A stretch of DNA of 64,000 nucleotides from a virus, in the IMG/VR virus record IMGVR_UViG_3300005264_000064, positions 38,938-102,937 of that record, one strand, 5' to 3'. The position numbers and the translations under genes were made by a program. The notes below the pieces were generated by a model. The model saw nothing but the letters and a program-made list of their open reading frames with translations, was not told the DNA's origin and searched no databases. Each line of letters begins with the position of its first letter. The stretch's first letter is position 1. This document shows, piece by piece, positions 56,994 through 64,000 of the stretch.

Positions 56994-59522
56994 ATGGCAT
57001 ATAAGATAAGTAGTACATACGAGTACATACTAAATACAGATAGTCTAGGAAATAATATACAGCCTCCATTCCTAGCAGACGTGAAAGCTGGTGATGTGCT
57101 TATTATGATGTGGAATCAGAATGATGATGATAAAATTACTATCGACGATGGGTGGAGTGAAATACCAAATACAGACCCAAAAGATACCTCACTTGAAGTA
57201 AGAGCGTATTACCATGTAGCTACAAGTGATGGAGAGCAATGTAGTAGTTACTCAAATACTTTTGCAGGTTACTTATATATGCACACTATGTGTATCAGAG
57301 TTGATGGGGCTTGGGAATTTGTTGATAGTGGGGCAATTAAGCAAAAAAGTGCATCAAATACAAATATAGACTATCCTGCACTAGAGGCAACAGCAGCAGG
57401 ACAACTAGTATTCTATCTTGGTGGTTCAGATGCAGATAATATACAAGAGGGAGTTCATCCTGATAAAAGACAAATCAGCGGCGTATATGACGTAAATGAT
57501 AGTGTAGCTTATGAGTATGTAACTACAGGAGCTGGAACTATACCTGCATTTCAAGACCACGTAGATAGTGACCAAACAACCGCTTTAGGGTTTATAATTG
57601 GTGATGAGGGTGGATTACCACCACTTGACATACAGCCTGTAAAAGCACTTGCACCAATAACCGATATAACCCATAACACGCAATGGATGGAAGATATATA
57701 TGCAAGCGGCTATGATATAGACACTGGAGAGCCTAGAGTACCTTTAAACGTGACATTAACTGCGTATACTGGAACTACATACGTAATAAGAGTTGACCAA
57801 GCGAGTTCATTAAGTGGTTGTGTTGATGGGGATACAGTAACTTTTGGAAGTGGTAATACAGCTACTTTTAGAAGTTATAGACAATACCAATCCTCGTCGG
57901 GTGGTAAAGGCTACATAACTATAAGTGACTACACAGGAAGTGGTGAAAGCGACAATGAGACTGTTGAATGTAACGGAAATACTGCTCTATGCTACGGTAG
58001 TGGTGCAGCTTACCAAATCAATGTAACAGGGTTGATTAAGAGTTCTGAAAAATTAGCTGACTACAAGTCATACAAAGTTAATGGTTATGAGGCTATTGGA
58101 TTAACTGATGGTAGTGTTTATTGGGTGAGAGACACAAGTAACGCAGATAGTGAAAATGAAGGGTATTGGTATACTTTTACTAGTCATGCACATAAATATG
58201 AAGCAGGTACTACTGTGACACCTACTGGTGGTGGGGCAATAACAGGAACGCTTAATAATTATGGAATGTGTCATTATGAACATAATATAGATGCAGATAA
58301 TGATTATCCAGCAACTCCAAAAGAACCAAGCGGATATACAGGCTGGAAAAAAGCTTTAGTAGGTAGTGTAAAGACTTTTGATAGTCCTAAAGATATGAGG
58401 GATGAACTTATGGCAGTGTGGACTAAACCAACTGGTGTTAGTACCGCTTATATGTATGTACTAGCAATAGATACTTCTAACAGATGGAAGCTATGGAAAA
58501 TTAGAAGTAAGTATATAAGCGGTTATATAGCTACGGCGATATATCATAATCTAATTAGTATGAGTAGTGTAGATACTCCAATGTTTCAAGTACCGGGCTT
58601 TGACGCGACAGCAGTTAAGAAGTACGGAATTATGTTTAGGTTAAGTAGTGATACGCAGAGAAATGGTTGTAGTACATACGGACAATCACTAATTCAGAAG
58701 CAGACTATAACAGGCGGTGGAGAGGGTAAGCAAGTAACATTTAGCGACATAGCAACTATGCTGAGTTCAGAAGTATCAGCAGAGGGTATAGCGTACACAG
58801 AGTCCCTAACAAATAATGCAGATGCACAATTTGTATTAAGTCGAGATTTGGTATTAAGTTGTAATATACATATGGATACTCAGTCACTTATAACCCCTCT
58901 ACAAGCAGACGGTGTAAGCACTTTCTTGTCTAATGTGGACGGTGGAAAAGTAGGTATTGAGACTAATAATGCAAATGGTCAGATAACAACGTCACTAATA
59001 TCAACAAGTAAAGGTGGATATTGGAAAAGTGGAACTGGGGACTCAATAGAGTACAACGGTACTACACTAGGTAAGTTTGATGTAAGCCTAGTAAGTGGTA
59101 AAACCTACACAGGTGTAACATATACAGGGTGTAGTCAAATACTACAAAATGGGGCAACCCTAAACAACTGTAACATCAAAAATACTACAAGCTCGCAAGG
59201 GGCAATATTGCTAAATGGTACTATTACGGGTGGTTCAATTACAGATAACTTGTACGGTATAGAGATAGCAAGTGCTGGTACATATACACTTAATGATATA
59301 AGCTTTAGTAACAACACAAAAGATATAAATGTAACAGCTACAACTGGCACAGTAACGATAGTGACAAATGTGGCTGGAATTACTTGTATAACAGCTGGAG
59401 CGACAGTCGATTTACAAGCACCTGAGACGACGTATACGATGAAAGATATACCGGTAGGTGCAGAGTATAGGTTGTATGTGAAAGACCCTCTGGAGGGGGT
59501 TATAGGAACCATAGGGACGTGA
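56994..59522 (+). CDS. Large virion protein, likely tail fibre or baseplate
   Basis: 842 residues, ATG after AAAGGTTAACTG. Ser/Thr/Gly/Asn-rich with beta repeats. The C-terminal third (TYTGVTYTGCSQILQNGATL, NCNIKNTTSSQGAILLNGTI) resembles a right-handed beta-helix, typical of adhesin tips. It is A-rich compared with upstream genes. Host binding is the most likely role. No exact family recognised. Confidence 0.6.
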   Translation: MAYKISSTYEYILNTDSLGNNIQPPFLADVKAGDVLIMMWNQNDDDKITIDDGWSEIPNTDPKDTSLEVRAYYHVATSDGEQCSSYSNTFAGYLYMHTMCIRVDGAWEFVDSGAIKQKSASNTNIDYPALEATAAGQLVFYLGGSDADNIQEGVHPDKRQISGVYDVNDSVAYEYVTTGAGTIPAFQDHVDSDQTTALGFIIGDEGGLPPLDIQPVKALAPITDITHNTQWMEDIYASGYDIDTGEPRVPLNVTLTAYTGTTYVIRVDQASSLSGCVDGDTVTFGSGNTATFRSYRQYQSSSGGKGYITISDYTGSGESDNETVECNGNTALCYGSGAAYQINVTGLIKSSEKLADYKSYKVNGYEAIGLTDGSVYWVRDTSNADSENEGYWYTFTSHAHKYEAGTTVTPTGGGAITGTLNNYGMCHYEHNIDADNDYPATPKEPSGYTGWKKALVGSVKTFDSPKDMRDELMAVWTKPTGVSTAYMYVLAIDTSNRWKLWKIRSKYISGYIATAIYHNLISMSSVDTPMFQVPGFDATAVKKYGIMFRLSSDTQRNGCSTYGQSLIQKQTITGGGEGKQVTFSDIATMLSSEVSAEGIAYTESLTNNADAQFVLSRDLVLSCNIHMDTQSLITPLQADGVSTFLSNVDGGKVGIETNNANGQITTSLISTSKGGYWKSGTGDSIEYNGTTLGKFDVSLVSGKTYTGVTYTGCSQILQNGATLNNCNIKNTTSSQGAILLNGTITGGSITDNLYGIEIASAGTYTLNDISFSNNTKDINVTATTGTVTIVTNVAGITCITAGATVDLQAPETTYTMKDIPVGAEYRLYVKDPLEGVIGTIGT

Positions 59523-59569
59523 AAGTCAAACTAGTTAGAGACACAAATATATAATAAAAAGGAAAATAG

Positions 59570-60988
59570 ATGAGTGCAGTATTAGGGGATTATGTTCAGA
59601 GTACACAAGGTAGAGCGGGGACGCCAGATGGGAATGTATACTTCGATGTAGCAAGTGGAAAGCTGGAGTTTTTCTTCGATACAGAAGTAGCACAGGTGGA
59701 TTATGGTTCAGGGCTAGAAGCAAATAGATTAACAGCTGATAATAGACCGACGCTGGCAACGCTGTATGCATTCGAGAGAGCAAGAAGAGGGGCTGATGAA
59801 GTACTAAGACAATACGACGTGTTCTTAGAGGGTTCGTATAAGAGAGCTGGAGCGTATAACTTTGTTAATGGAAGAACATTTGCGACAGCAAATGAGTGGA
59901 AAAAGACAGATGCGTCAGGCTGGAATGAAGTTGACACAAGTGATGTGATACAGAAGATATGGTACGGAGCTATTTCGCTTGGTAACATTGAACCAACATC
60001 ACAACCATTCTACAGTTTTGCTGATGGGGTTCCTGTAGATTTTGATAGACCTGGGCCAGTTTCAGAACCAGTGCTGGTATACACAAATGGTGGAGCTGAT
60101 AACAGAGGGGTGTTCAATATTGGTGTAAGAACATTCGGGTACTCGTTCTCAAGTAAGAGTTTGCTGGATCTACCATACGATACAACAGATGCCGATATTG
60201 GTGGTTTTGCGATTACTGAGTCTGAAAAGAAATGGATTACAGACGCAGGGTACACGTTTACGAGTGTATACTCAACGCCAGTAGCACCATTTGATGGTAT
60301 GACTCTAGCTAAGCTAAGTAGCCCAGTTACTAGAAGTGGGTTTGCAGGAGCAGACAAAGCCTTTACGTATGTGGTTCTGAACACAGGTGCAGGAACAGTA
60401 CAGGAAGTAATGGCAAAGCTAGATGCATTTGCAAGTACAGATGACAACATAAACACAGGTACAGGTAACGACTCTAGTATAATACACGGGAAGCGTGAAA
60501 GTGAATGGTATAGTATAGACGCTAATGGTAGAATGGTTACGAAACAAGGGTTGTTCATAGACGGATTGCCAGCAAGTGAGAGCCAAAAGATTGTGCAAAC
60601 AAGTGATGATGGTACAGAATGTACATACGCATACTACCCAGCATGTGAGATAGCAGTTGGAACCAGTGCAAAAACTGACAGCAACGCTTGGTACCAAGTG
60701 TACTACAAAGACGGAGCAGCTGATGCGGATTTTAATAAAGCAAATGCTGTGACAGTAAAAGACAAAGATGGTGTTGACGTTAAAGGTAGTGTCGGTGGTT
60801 CAGATATATCATTCCTGTACGACTATGTAGGTAACACGCAGGCTGGGTTGCCTGGAGATACCGATAAAGTAATGGTAGTCGAAGTAGAAGGTGACGGTGG
60901 TTGTACAGCAGCTAAGACAGAGTTCGTAATGAAAAAACAAGATGTGAACAGTGTAACGTGTGCACCTAGTCCAGAGAGTAACATCTAA
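59570..60988 (+). CDS. Virion structural protein, 472 aa
   Basis: 472 residues, ATG after AAAAAGGAAAATAG. Begins GDYVQSTQGRAGTPDGNVYF and has a beta-rich middle with GFNIGV-type segments; the final part has Gly- and Asp-rich loops. Layout resembles large tail or capsid-associated proteins. No family recognised. Confidence 0.55.
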   Translation: MSAVLGDYVQSTQGRAGTPDGNVYFDVASGKLEFFFDTEVAQVDYGSGLEANRLTADNRPTLATLYAFERARRGADEVLRQYDVFLEGSYKRAGAYNFVNGRTFATANEWKKTDASGWNEVDTSDVIQKIWYGAISLGNIEPTSQPFYSFADGVPVDFDRPGPVSEPVLVYTNGGADNRGVFNIGVRTFGYSFSSKSLLDLPYDTTDADIGGFAITESEKKWITDAGYTFTSVYSTPVAPFDGMTLAKLSSPVTRSGFAGADKAFTYVVLNTGAGTVQEVMAKLDAFASTDDNINTGTGNDSSIIHGKRESEWYSIDANGRMVTKQGLFIDGLPASESQKIVQTSDDGTECTYAYYPACEIAVGTSAKTDSNAWYQVYYKDGAADADFNKANAVTVKDKDGVDVKGSVGGSDISFLYDYVGNTQAGLPGDTDKVMVVEVEGDGGCTAAKTEFVMKKQDVNSVTCAPSPESNI

Positions 60989-61000
60989 TAAAGGCGTGAT

Positions 61001-61315
61001 ATGTTAGAACAAATAAGAGCTTCGAAAATAACAATAGATTTACCCAAGGTAGGAAGTATGCCTTGGGTTCAGATAACAGTACAGAAAGTATTGAGAGACG
61101 AAAATACTTACGAAATAAAAAATACACTAACGAGGTGGGAACAATTCAGTATGCCACTAAGTGAAGTGATGGGTAAAACATTACCAGTATCGACGGAAAG
61201 TAACGATGTCGTATCAGGGGGAGAGGTGTTCAACTCAATATATACACTAGTAATATTGGCATTGCAAGATAAGTACGGTGGAACCATCAATGATAAGCAG
61301 GACCTAATACTATGA
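61001..61315 (+). CDS. Hypothetical virion-region protein, 104 aa
   Basis: 104 residues (ATG after AAAGGCGTGAT), stop overlapping the next ATG. Mixed alpha/beta with GSMPWVQITVQKVLRDENTY. Probably a head-tail adaptor or connector by position. No family recognised. Confidence 0.5.
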   Translation: MLEQIRASKITIDLPKVGSMPWVQITVQKVLRDENTYEIKNTLTRWEQFSMPLSEVMGKTLPVSTESNDVVSGGEVFNSIYTLVILALQDKYGGTINDKQDLIL

Positions 61316-61782
61316 TAGCATCAATAGATGGAGAAAATAGGCTCATATACTTAGATGCAAGTACAGTAAATACGTCGATACATCCGATAGACATATACAA
61401 AGAAATGAGAGCATTAAGAAGGACTGACGAGAGTCTAAGGAAGTATGAGATATTCCTGAAGGCGTATGGGAACGCCCCAAAAGGCGGGGGTAAAAGTACA
61501 GAAAGGTACGTACAAACTATAAATGGAACCACAATAGTTCCTTATGATGTAAGTCAGATGCTGACTGTGGTGGGGACAATAATAACAGATGATGGAAATG
61601 AAGGCGTGTACTGCTTTAATAGAGCAGAGCTTAGTCCAAGTGTAGAAGTGGATATAAACTACGTACCACCACAGGTAGAGGTTATAACTGTAGCCACTGG
61701 CGGAGCAATGACACAAGCGGAGCATGATAAATTGATGTCAACTAGCAGTAAAAGTGATGTATACGGTGCAGCCTTCCTATGA
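61312..61782 (+). CDS. Hypothetical virion-region protein, 156 aa
   Basis: 156 residues, starting at an overlap with the previous stop. Contains IHPIDIYKEMRALRRTDESL and a segment related in layout to residues 60-120 of the 59570-60988 protein (ALRRTDESLRKYEIFLKAYG versus ERARRGADEVLRQYDVFLEG), so the two may share a domain. Ends in an ATGA overlap with the next gene. Confidence 0.5.
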   Translation: MIASIDGENRLIYLDASTVNTSIHPIDIYKEMRALRRTDESLRKYEIFLKAYGNAPKGGGKSTERYVQTINGTTIVPYDVSQMLTVVGTIITDDGNEGVYCFNRAELSPSVEVDINYVPPQVEVITVATGGAMTQAEHDKLMSTSSKSDVYGAAFL

Positions 61783-61958
61783 TTAGGTTGGTTGTCAGTA
61801 AGGGCCTTGTGACAGAGGTCGGGAGACTTGAGGACGAGCTGGAGTATATGCTGGAGTACAGACTTCCGAAGGCTTTCTATCATCAGAGTGAATGGTTCAG
61901 GGATGGTACCCGAATTAACAAACTGAAAAGAGAGATCAGGAAATTAAGGGAACTATAA
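61779..61958 (+). CDS. Basic small protein, 59 aa
   Basis: ATG at 61779 overlapping the preceding TGA. Helical, ending KLKRERIRKLREL-like basic heptads (NKLKREIRKLREL). No family recognised. Confidence 0.5.
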   Translation: MIRLVVSKGLVTEVGRLEDELEYMLEYRLPKAFYHQSEWFRDGTRINKLKREIRKLREL

Positions 61959-62004
61959 GGTTCCCTCTGGTAGAATAACGGCATTAAAGAAAAAGGAGAT
62001 GCTC

Positions 62005-62094
62005 GTGGCACAGACTACATATAGTTCGTATAATTTTAGTAATTATAATCAGCCGCAGATGAGTACACTCAGTTTTCATGGACTGAGAAAGTAA
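62005..62094 (+). CDS. Possible microprotein, 29 aa (GTG start)
   Basis: AAGGAG lies 6 nt before a GTG at 62005; an ATG at 61999 directly abuts the site. Product AQTTYSSYNFSNYNQPQMST, Tyr/Asn/Gln-rich. Its stop opens a 13-bp hairpin. Low confidence. Confidence 0.35.
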   Translation: MAQTTYSSYNFSNYNQPQMSTLSFHGLRK

Positions 62095-62134
62095 ACTTTC
62101 TTAGAGACTTCAAAAGAAATTTCTAAGAAGGTTT
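62093..62134. repeat. 13-bp hairpin before the tRNA cluster
   Basis: AAACTTTCTTAGA with TCTAAGAAGGTTT (one T-G wobble). No U-run; it may protect or process the tRNA transcript. Confidence 0.7.
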
Positions 62135-62187
62135 AACTTCTTGGGATACTGCATATAAATTCAAGAAATTAAATCATTGTTAGGCAC

Positions 62188-62264
<77 letters not shown>

Positions 62265-62269
62265 AATGT

Positions 62270-62344
62270 ACGGATGTACTTTAGTGGTAAAAGGCCAGTC
62301 TGTTAAGCTGGAAGCCGTTGGTTCGAATCCAACCGTCCGTGCCA
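62270..62344 (+). tRNA. tRNA-Asn (GTT)
   Basis: Acceptor ACGGATG/CGTCCGT, anticodon loop CTGTTAA, T-arm TTGG-TTCGAAT-CCAA, CCA encoded. Confidence 0.92.
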
Positions 62345-62345
62345 T

Positions 62346-62421
62346 TCGTAAGGTAACTCAGGAGTAGAGTGCTAACCTGAAAAGTTAGAGGCCGTTGGTG
62401 CGAGTCCAACTCTTACGACCA
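62346..62421 (+). tRNA. tRNA-Phe (GAA)
   Basis: Acceptor TCGTAAG/CTTACGA, anticodon stem CTAAC/GTTAG with loop CTGAAAA, CCA encoded. The T-loop TGCGAGT lacks the second T of TTC. Confidence 0.9.
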
Positions 62422-62424
62422 TAT

Positions 62425-62498
62425 ATGGATATAGTGAAGTGACATAACACCTGTTTTGGGAACAGGAGTCGGAAATTTGATTCTTCCTATCCGTACCA
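62425..62498 (+). tRNA. tRNA-Pro (TGG)
   Basis: Acceptor ATGGATA/TATCCGT, anticodon stem CCTGT/ACAGG with loop TTTGGGA, CCA encoded. The D-arm is weak and the T-loop reads TTTGATT. Confidence 0.85.
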
Positions 62499-62501
62499 TA
62501 C

Positions 62502-62575
62502 TGAGGGATCGTATAATAGTAGTACACTGCACTTTGACTGCAGGAACAAAGGAGCGTTACCTTTTCCCTCAACCA
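62502..62575 (+). tRNA. tRNA-Gln (TTG)
   Basis: Acceptor TGAGGGA/TCCCTCA, anticodon stem CTGCA/TGCAG with loop CTTTGAC, CCA encoded. The T-loop reads AGCGTTA, far from the TTCRAN consensus. Confidence 0.85.
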
Positions 62576-62586
62576 TCATGCATATG

Positions 62587-62661
62587 GTGGCTGTAGTACA
62601 ATGGCTAGTACACTCGGCTGTGGCCCGAGGTATCTGAGTTCGATTCTCAGCAGCCACACCA
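62587..62661 (+). tRNA. tRNA-His (GTG)
   Basis: Acceptor GTGGCTG/CAGCCAC, anticodon stem CTCGG/CCGAG with loop CTGTGGC, T-loop TTCGATT, CCA encoded. A G precedes the 5' end, possibly the His-specific G-1. Confidence 0.9.
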
Positions 62662-62668
62662 TTTCTGT

Positions 62669-62754
62669 AGAGCGTTAACTAGTCGGGGACTAGGCTGGCT
62701 TGCTAAGCCAAGCGTACCATAAGGTATGGGCGTCGGTAGCTCAGCGCTCTGCCA
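62669..62754 (+). tRNA. tRNA-Ser (GCT)
   Basis: Class II tRNA: acceptor AGAGCGT/GCGCTCT, D-stem CTAG/CTAG, anticodon loop TTGCTAA, long variable arm with TACC-ATAA-GGTA, CCA encoded. The T-loop reads GTCGGTA. Confidence 0.85.
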
Positions 62755-62811
62755 TCTAACTTAAACTAAACTAAAGCAACCTTTCAGTATACTGTCATCA
62801 AGGAGAATGAG

Positions 62812-63054
62812 ATGAGAGTATTAGTAGACACGACAAAACAGGAAGTGCCCGCAGTGTGCGGTACTGAAATTGTCAAAGTGAATAGCGAGGAACTGCCGAC
62901 AGTGTCATTTGAACACGAGAGGCCGGAATTGCTGAGAGCAGAGTACCTGTATAAAGAGTGTGTAGATGGCGGTATAAAGCAAGCAGCAGTAGAGGACGCG
63001 TTGGTGGCCGAGGAATTGAAGACCTTGGGTATTGAGACCGTTCATATAATATAA
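62812..63054 (+). CDS. Hypothetical protein, 80 aa
   Basis: 80 residues, ATG after AAGGAGAATGAG. Beta-then-alpha, with acidic C-terminus (VEDALVAEELKTLGIETVHI). Between the tRNAs and TerS. No family recognised. Confidence 0.5.
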   Translation: MRVLVDTTKQEVPAVCGTEIVKVNSEELPTVSFEHERPELLRAEYLYKECVDGGIKQAAVEDALVAEELKTLGIETVHII

Positions 63055-63095
63055 ATAAACATATAACCAACCTGAGAGGGAGTTAAAGGAATACG

Positions 63096-63800
63096 ATGGC
63101 AGGAATAGGATTAATAAAGAGGTCAGAGACTCTGACTGTAGAAGAACTGAAAGAGAAGTTACCAAGTAAGAGACAGGTAATTAACCAGGAGACTGTTGAT
63201 TACTTAAATGAAGTAATGCAGAACCCGGACTACGACAGTAGCACATTTATGGACGCGTTGATCGATTACCAGAGTGTAATGGTCGACTGCAAGGTGAGTA
63301 TACCTGAGTATGTGAACGCTATTAAGTTCGTCGGTTATTTGGAGACTGGAGAGACGCTAATAGGGAGTTACAAGAAAGCGAGGGCACAGGATGCCTTTGT
63401 ACAGAAGCGGTGGAACGATGCCCCTGATAGTGATGGGTATAACGCGCTGTTGGCTGCTGCTAGTAGGTATAGACGAAGTAAGCTGGTGAAGCAACTGATG
63501 GTACAGAGCCTGCTGCCTGTGAGTGTACTCGCGACAGAGATGGAGAATGCTGCGTACAGTAAGGACAGGATTGCTGCTGCTAAAGAGTTGCTGACGGCGA
63601 CTAAAGGACCTGAGCAAGCGAATGTTGAATTGCAGATAGGGCCGAGTTCACAGGCGGTGGACTTGACGACGAAGTTATTTGATCAGTTGAGCAAGATTAG
63701 TGAAAAGCAACATGAGAGACTTGTGGACGGTGCAGACATCGGAGACGTACAGAAAATTGGAATTACGACTGAGTTCGTCGAGGCAGATGTCGATGAGTAG
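63096..63800 (+). CDS. Terminase small subunit-like protein
   Basis: 234 residues, ATG after AAAGGAATACG. It has an acidic helical N-terminus, a helix-rich middle (KFVGYLETGETLIGSYKKAR) and the TerS-type tail SKDRIAAAKELLTATKGPEQ. Small terminase subunits recognise phage DNA ends or pac sites and activate the large subunit. The next gene begins inside its end. Confidence 0.7.
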   Translation: MAGIGLIKRSETLTVEELKEKLPSKRQVINQETVDYLNEVMQNPDYDSSTFMDALIDYQSVMVDCKVSIPEYVNAIKFVGYLETGETLIGSYKKARAQDAFVQKRWNDAPDSDGYNALLAAASRYRRSKLVKQLMVQSLLPVSVLATEMENAAYSKDRIAAAKELLTATKGPEQANVELQIGPSSQAVDLTTKLFDQLSKISEKQHERLVDGADIGDVQKIGITTEFVEADVDE

Positions 63801-64000
63801 TAGAGAAAGAGAGCCGATATTCGGAAAGATTGAAGGTGATGAAAGTGTACCTTATGAGAACTGGAAAGAGTACGAGCAGGCTGTAGCCAAAGGTGCTGAG
63901 GAGTTACCGAAAGAGATTAAGACTAGGAAGAGACCTGACTACGAGTTTAATGTGGATAAGGCACTGGACAATATCGACCTGTTGTTTAATGGGTACACCC
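63793..64000 (+). CDS. Start of a packaging or head gene (partial, likely large terminase)
   Basis: Begins with ATG at 63793 (an in-frame ATG 6 bp earlier is also possible), overlapping the TerS stop, and runs off the right edge after 69 codons. Charged helices (EDKYEQAVAKGAEEL-like KEYEQAVAKGAEELPKE, RPDYEFNVDKALDNID). By its place after TerS it is most likely the large subunit, but no ATPase motif is inside the window. Confidence 0.5.
   Translation, partial: MSSREREPIFGKIEGDESVPYENWKEYEQAVAKGAEELPKEIKTRKRPDYEFNVDKALDNIDLLFNGYT

Overview
The window is one end-incomplete stretch of a large, virulent-looking tailed-phage genome, at roughly 42% G+C by eye. The marks of a virus are dense packing of about 105 genes, a phage-type single-subunit RNA polymerase, a split family-A DNA polymerase, a holin, a RusA-like resolvase, a terminase-small-like gene and a tRNA cluster. 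No integrase, lysogeny repressor or ribosomal RNA was seen. The host cannot be named. The class II ribonucleotide reductase, ThyX and an encoded initiator-like tRNA fit a bacterial host.

Layout. Almost everything from 1 to 53.1 kb reads leftward (minus strand); everything from 53.68 kb onward reads rightward. The 53.1-53.7 kb gap is the divergent control region and holds a perfect 16-bp palindrome. Going leftward from it come: small early-type genes with the RNA polymerase (42-53 kb); NAMPT, a TerD-like protein and two large RNA-hairpin fields (33.6-40.1 kb); an A+T-rich accessory block with a lysozyme-like protein and a DHH phosphoesterase (29.7-33.6 kb); ThyX; an E1/E2/JAB ubiquitin-like cassette that runs directly into a reverse transcriptase and a structured non-coding region (20-25.7 kb); a primase/helicase-like protein; an RNA-repair island (RlaP nucleotidyltransferase, RNA ligase, phosphoesterases and a free-standing RtcB C-terminal domain, 13.9-17.7 kb); recombination genes (RecB-like nuclease, Sak4-like ATPase, SSB-like protein, 11.2-13.9 kb); and replication and nucleotide genes (SF1 helicase, exonuclease, polymerase, HU, intein-bearing NrdJ, dNTP diphosphohydrolase, ClpP-like protease, 1-9.6 kb). 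To the right of 53.7 kb are a winged-helix protein, RusA, a GIY-YIG-like protein, a holin, large virion proteins, seven tRNA genes, TerS and the start of a further packaging or head gene.

How it fits together. The left arm takes over transcription, makes DNA precursors, replicates and recombines DNA, and appears to repair RNA and NAD lost to host defences. The right arm builds, packages and releases particles. The most unusual parts are (i) the four-gene E1-like, E2-like, JAB and reverse transcriptase operon followed by hairpin RNA; (ii) a recurring unit of a long hairpin followed after about 25 nt by a GATG-plus-short-stem motif, found in three separate non-coding gaps; (iii) an SSB-like gene with no canonical start codon beside a CTT-TAG-C frameshift-like site; and (iv) the RNA-repair island with its RtcB tail.
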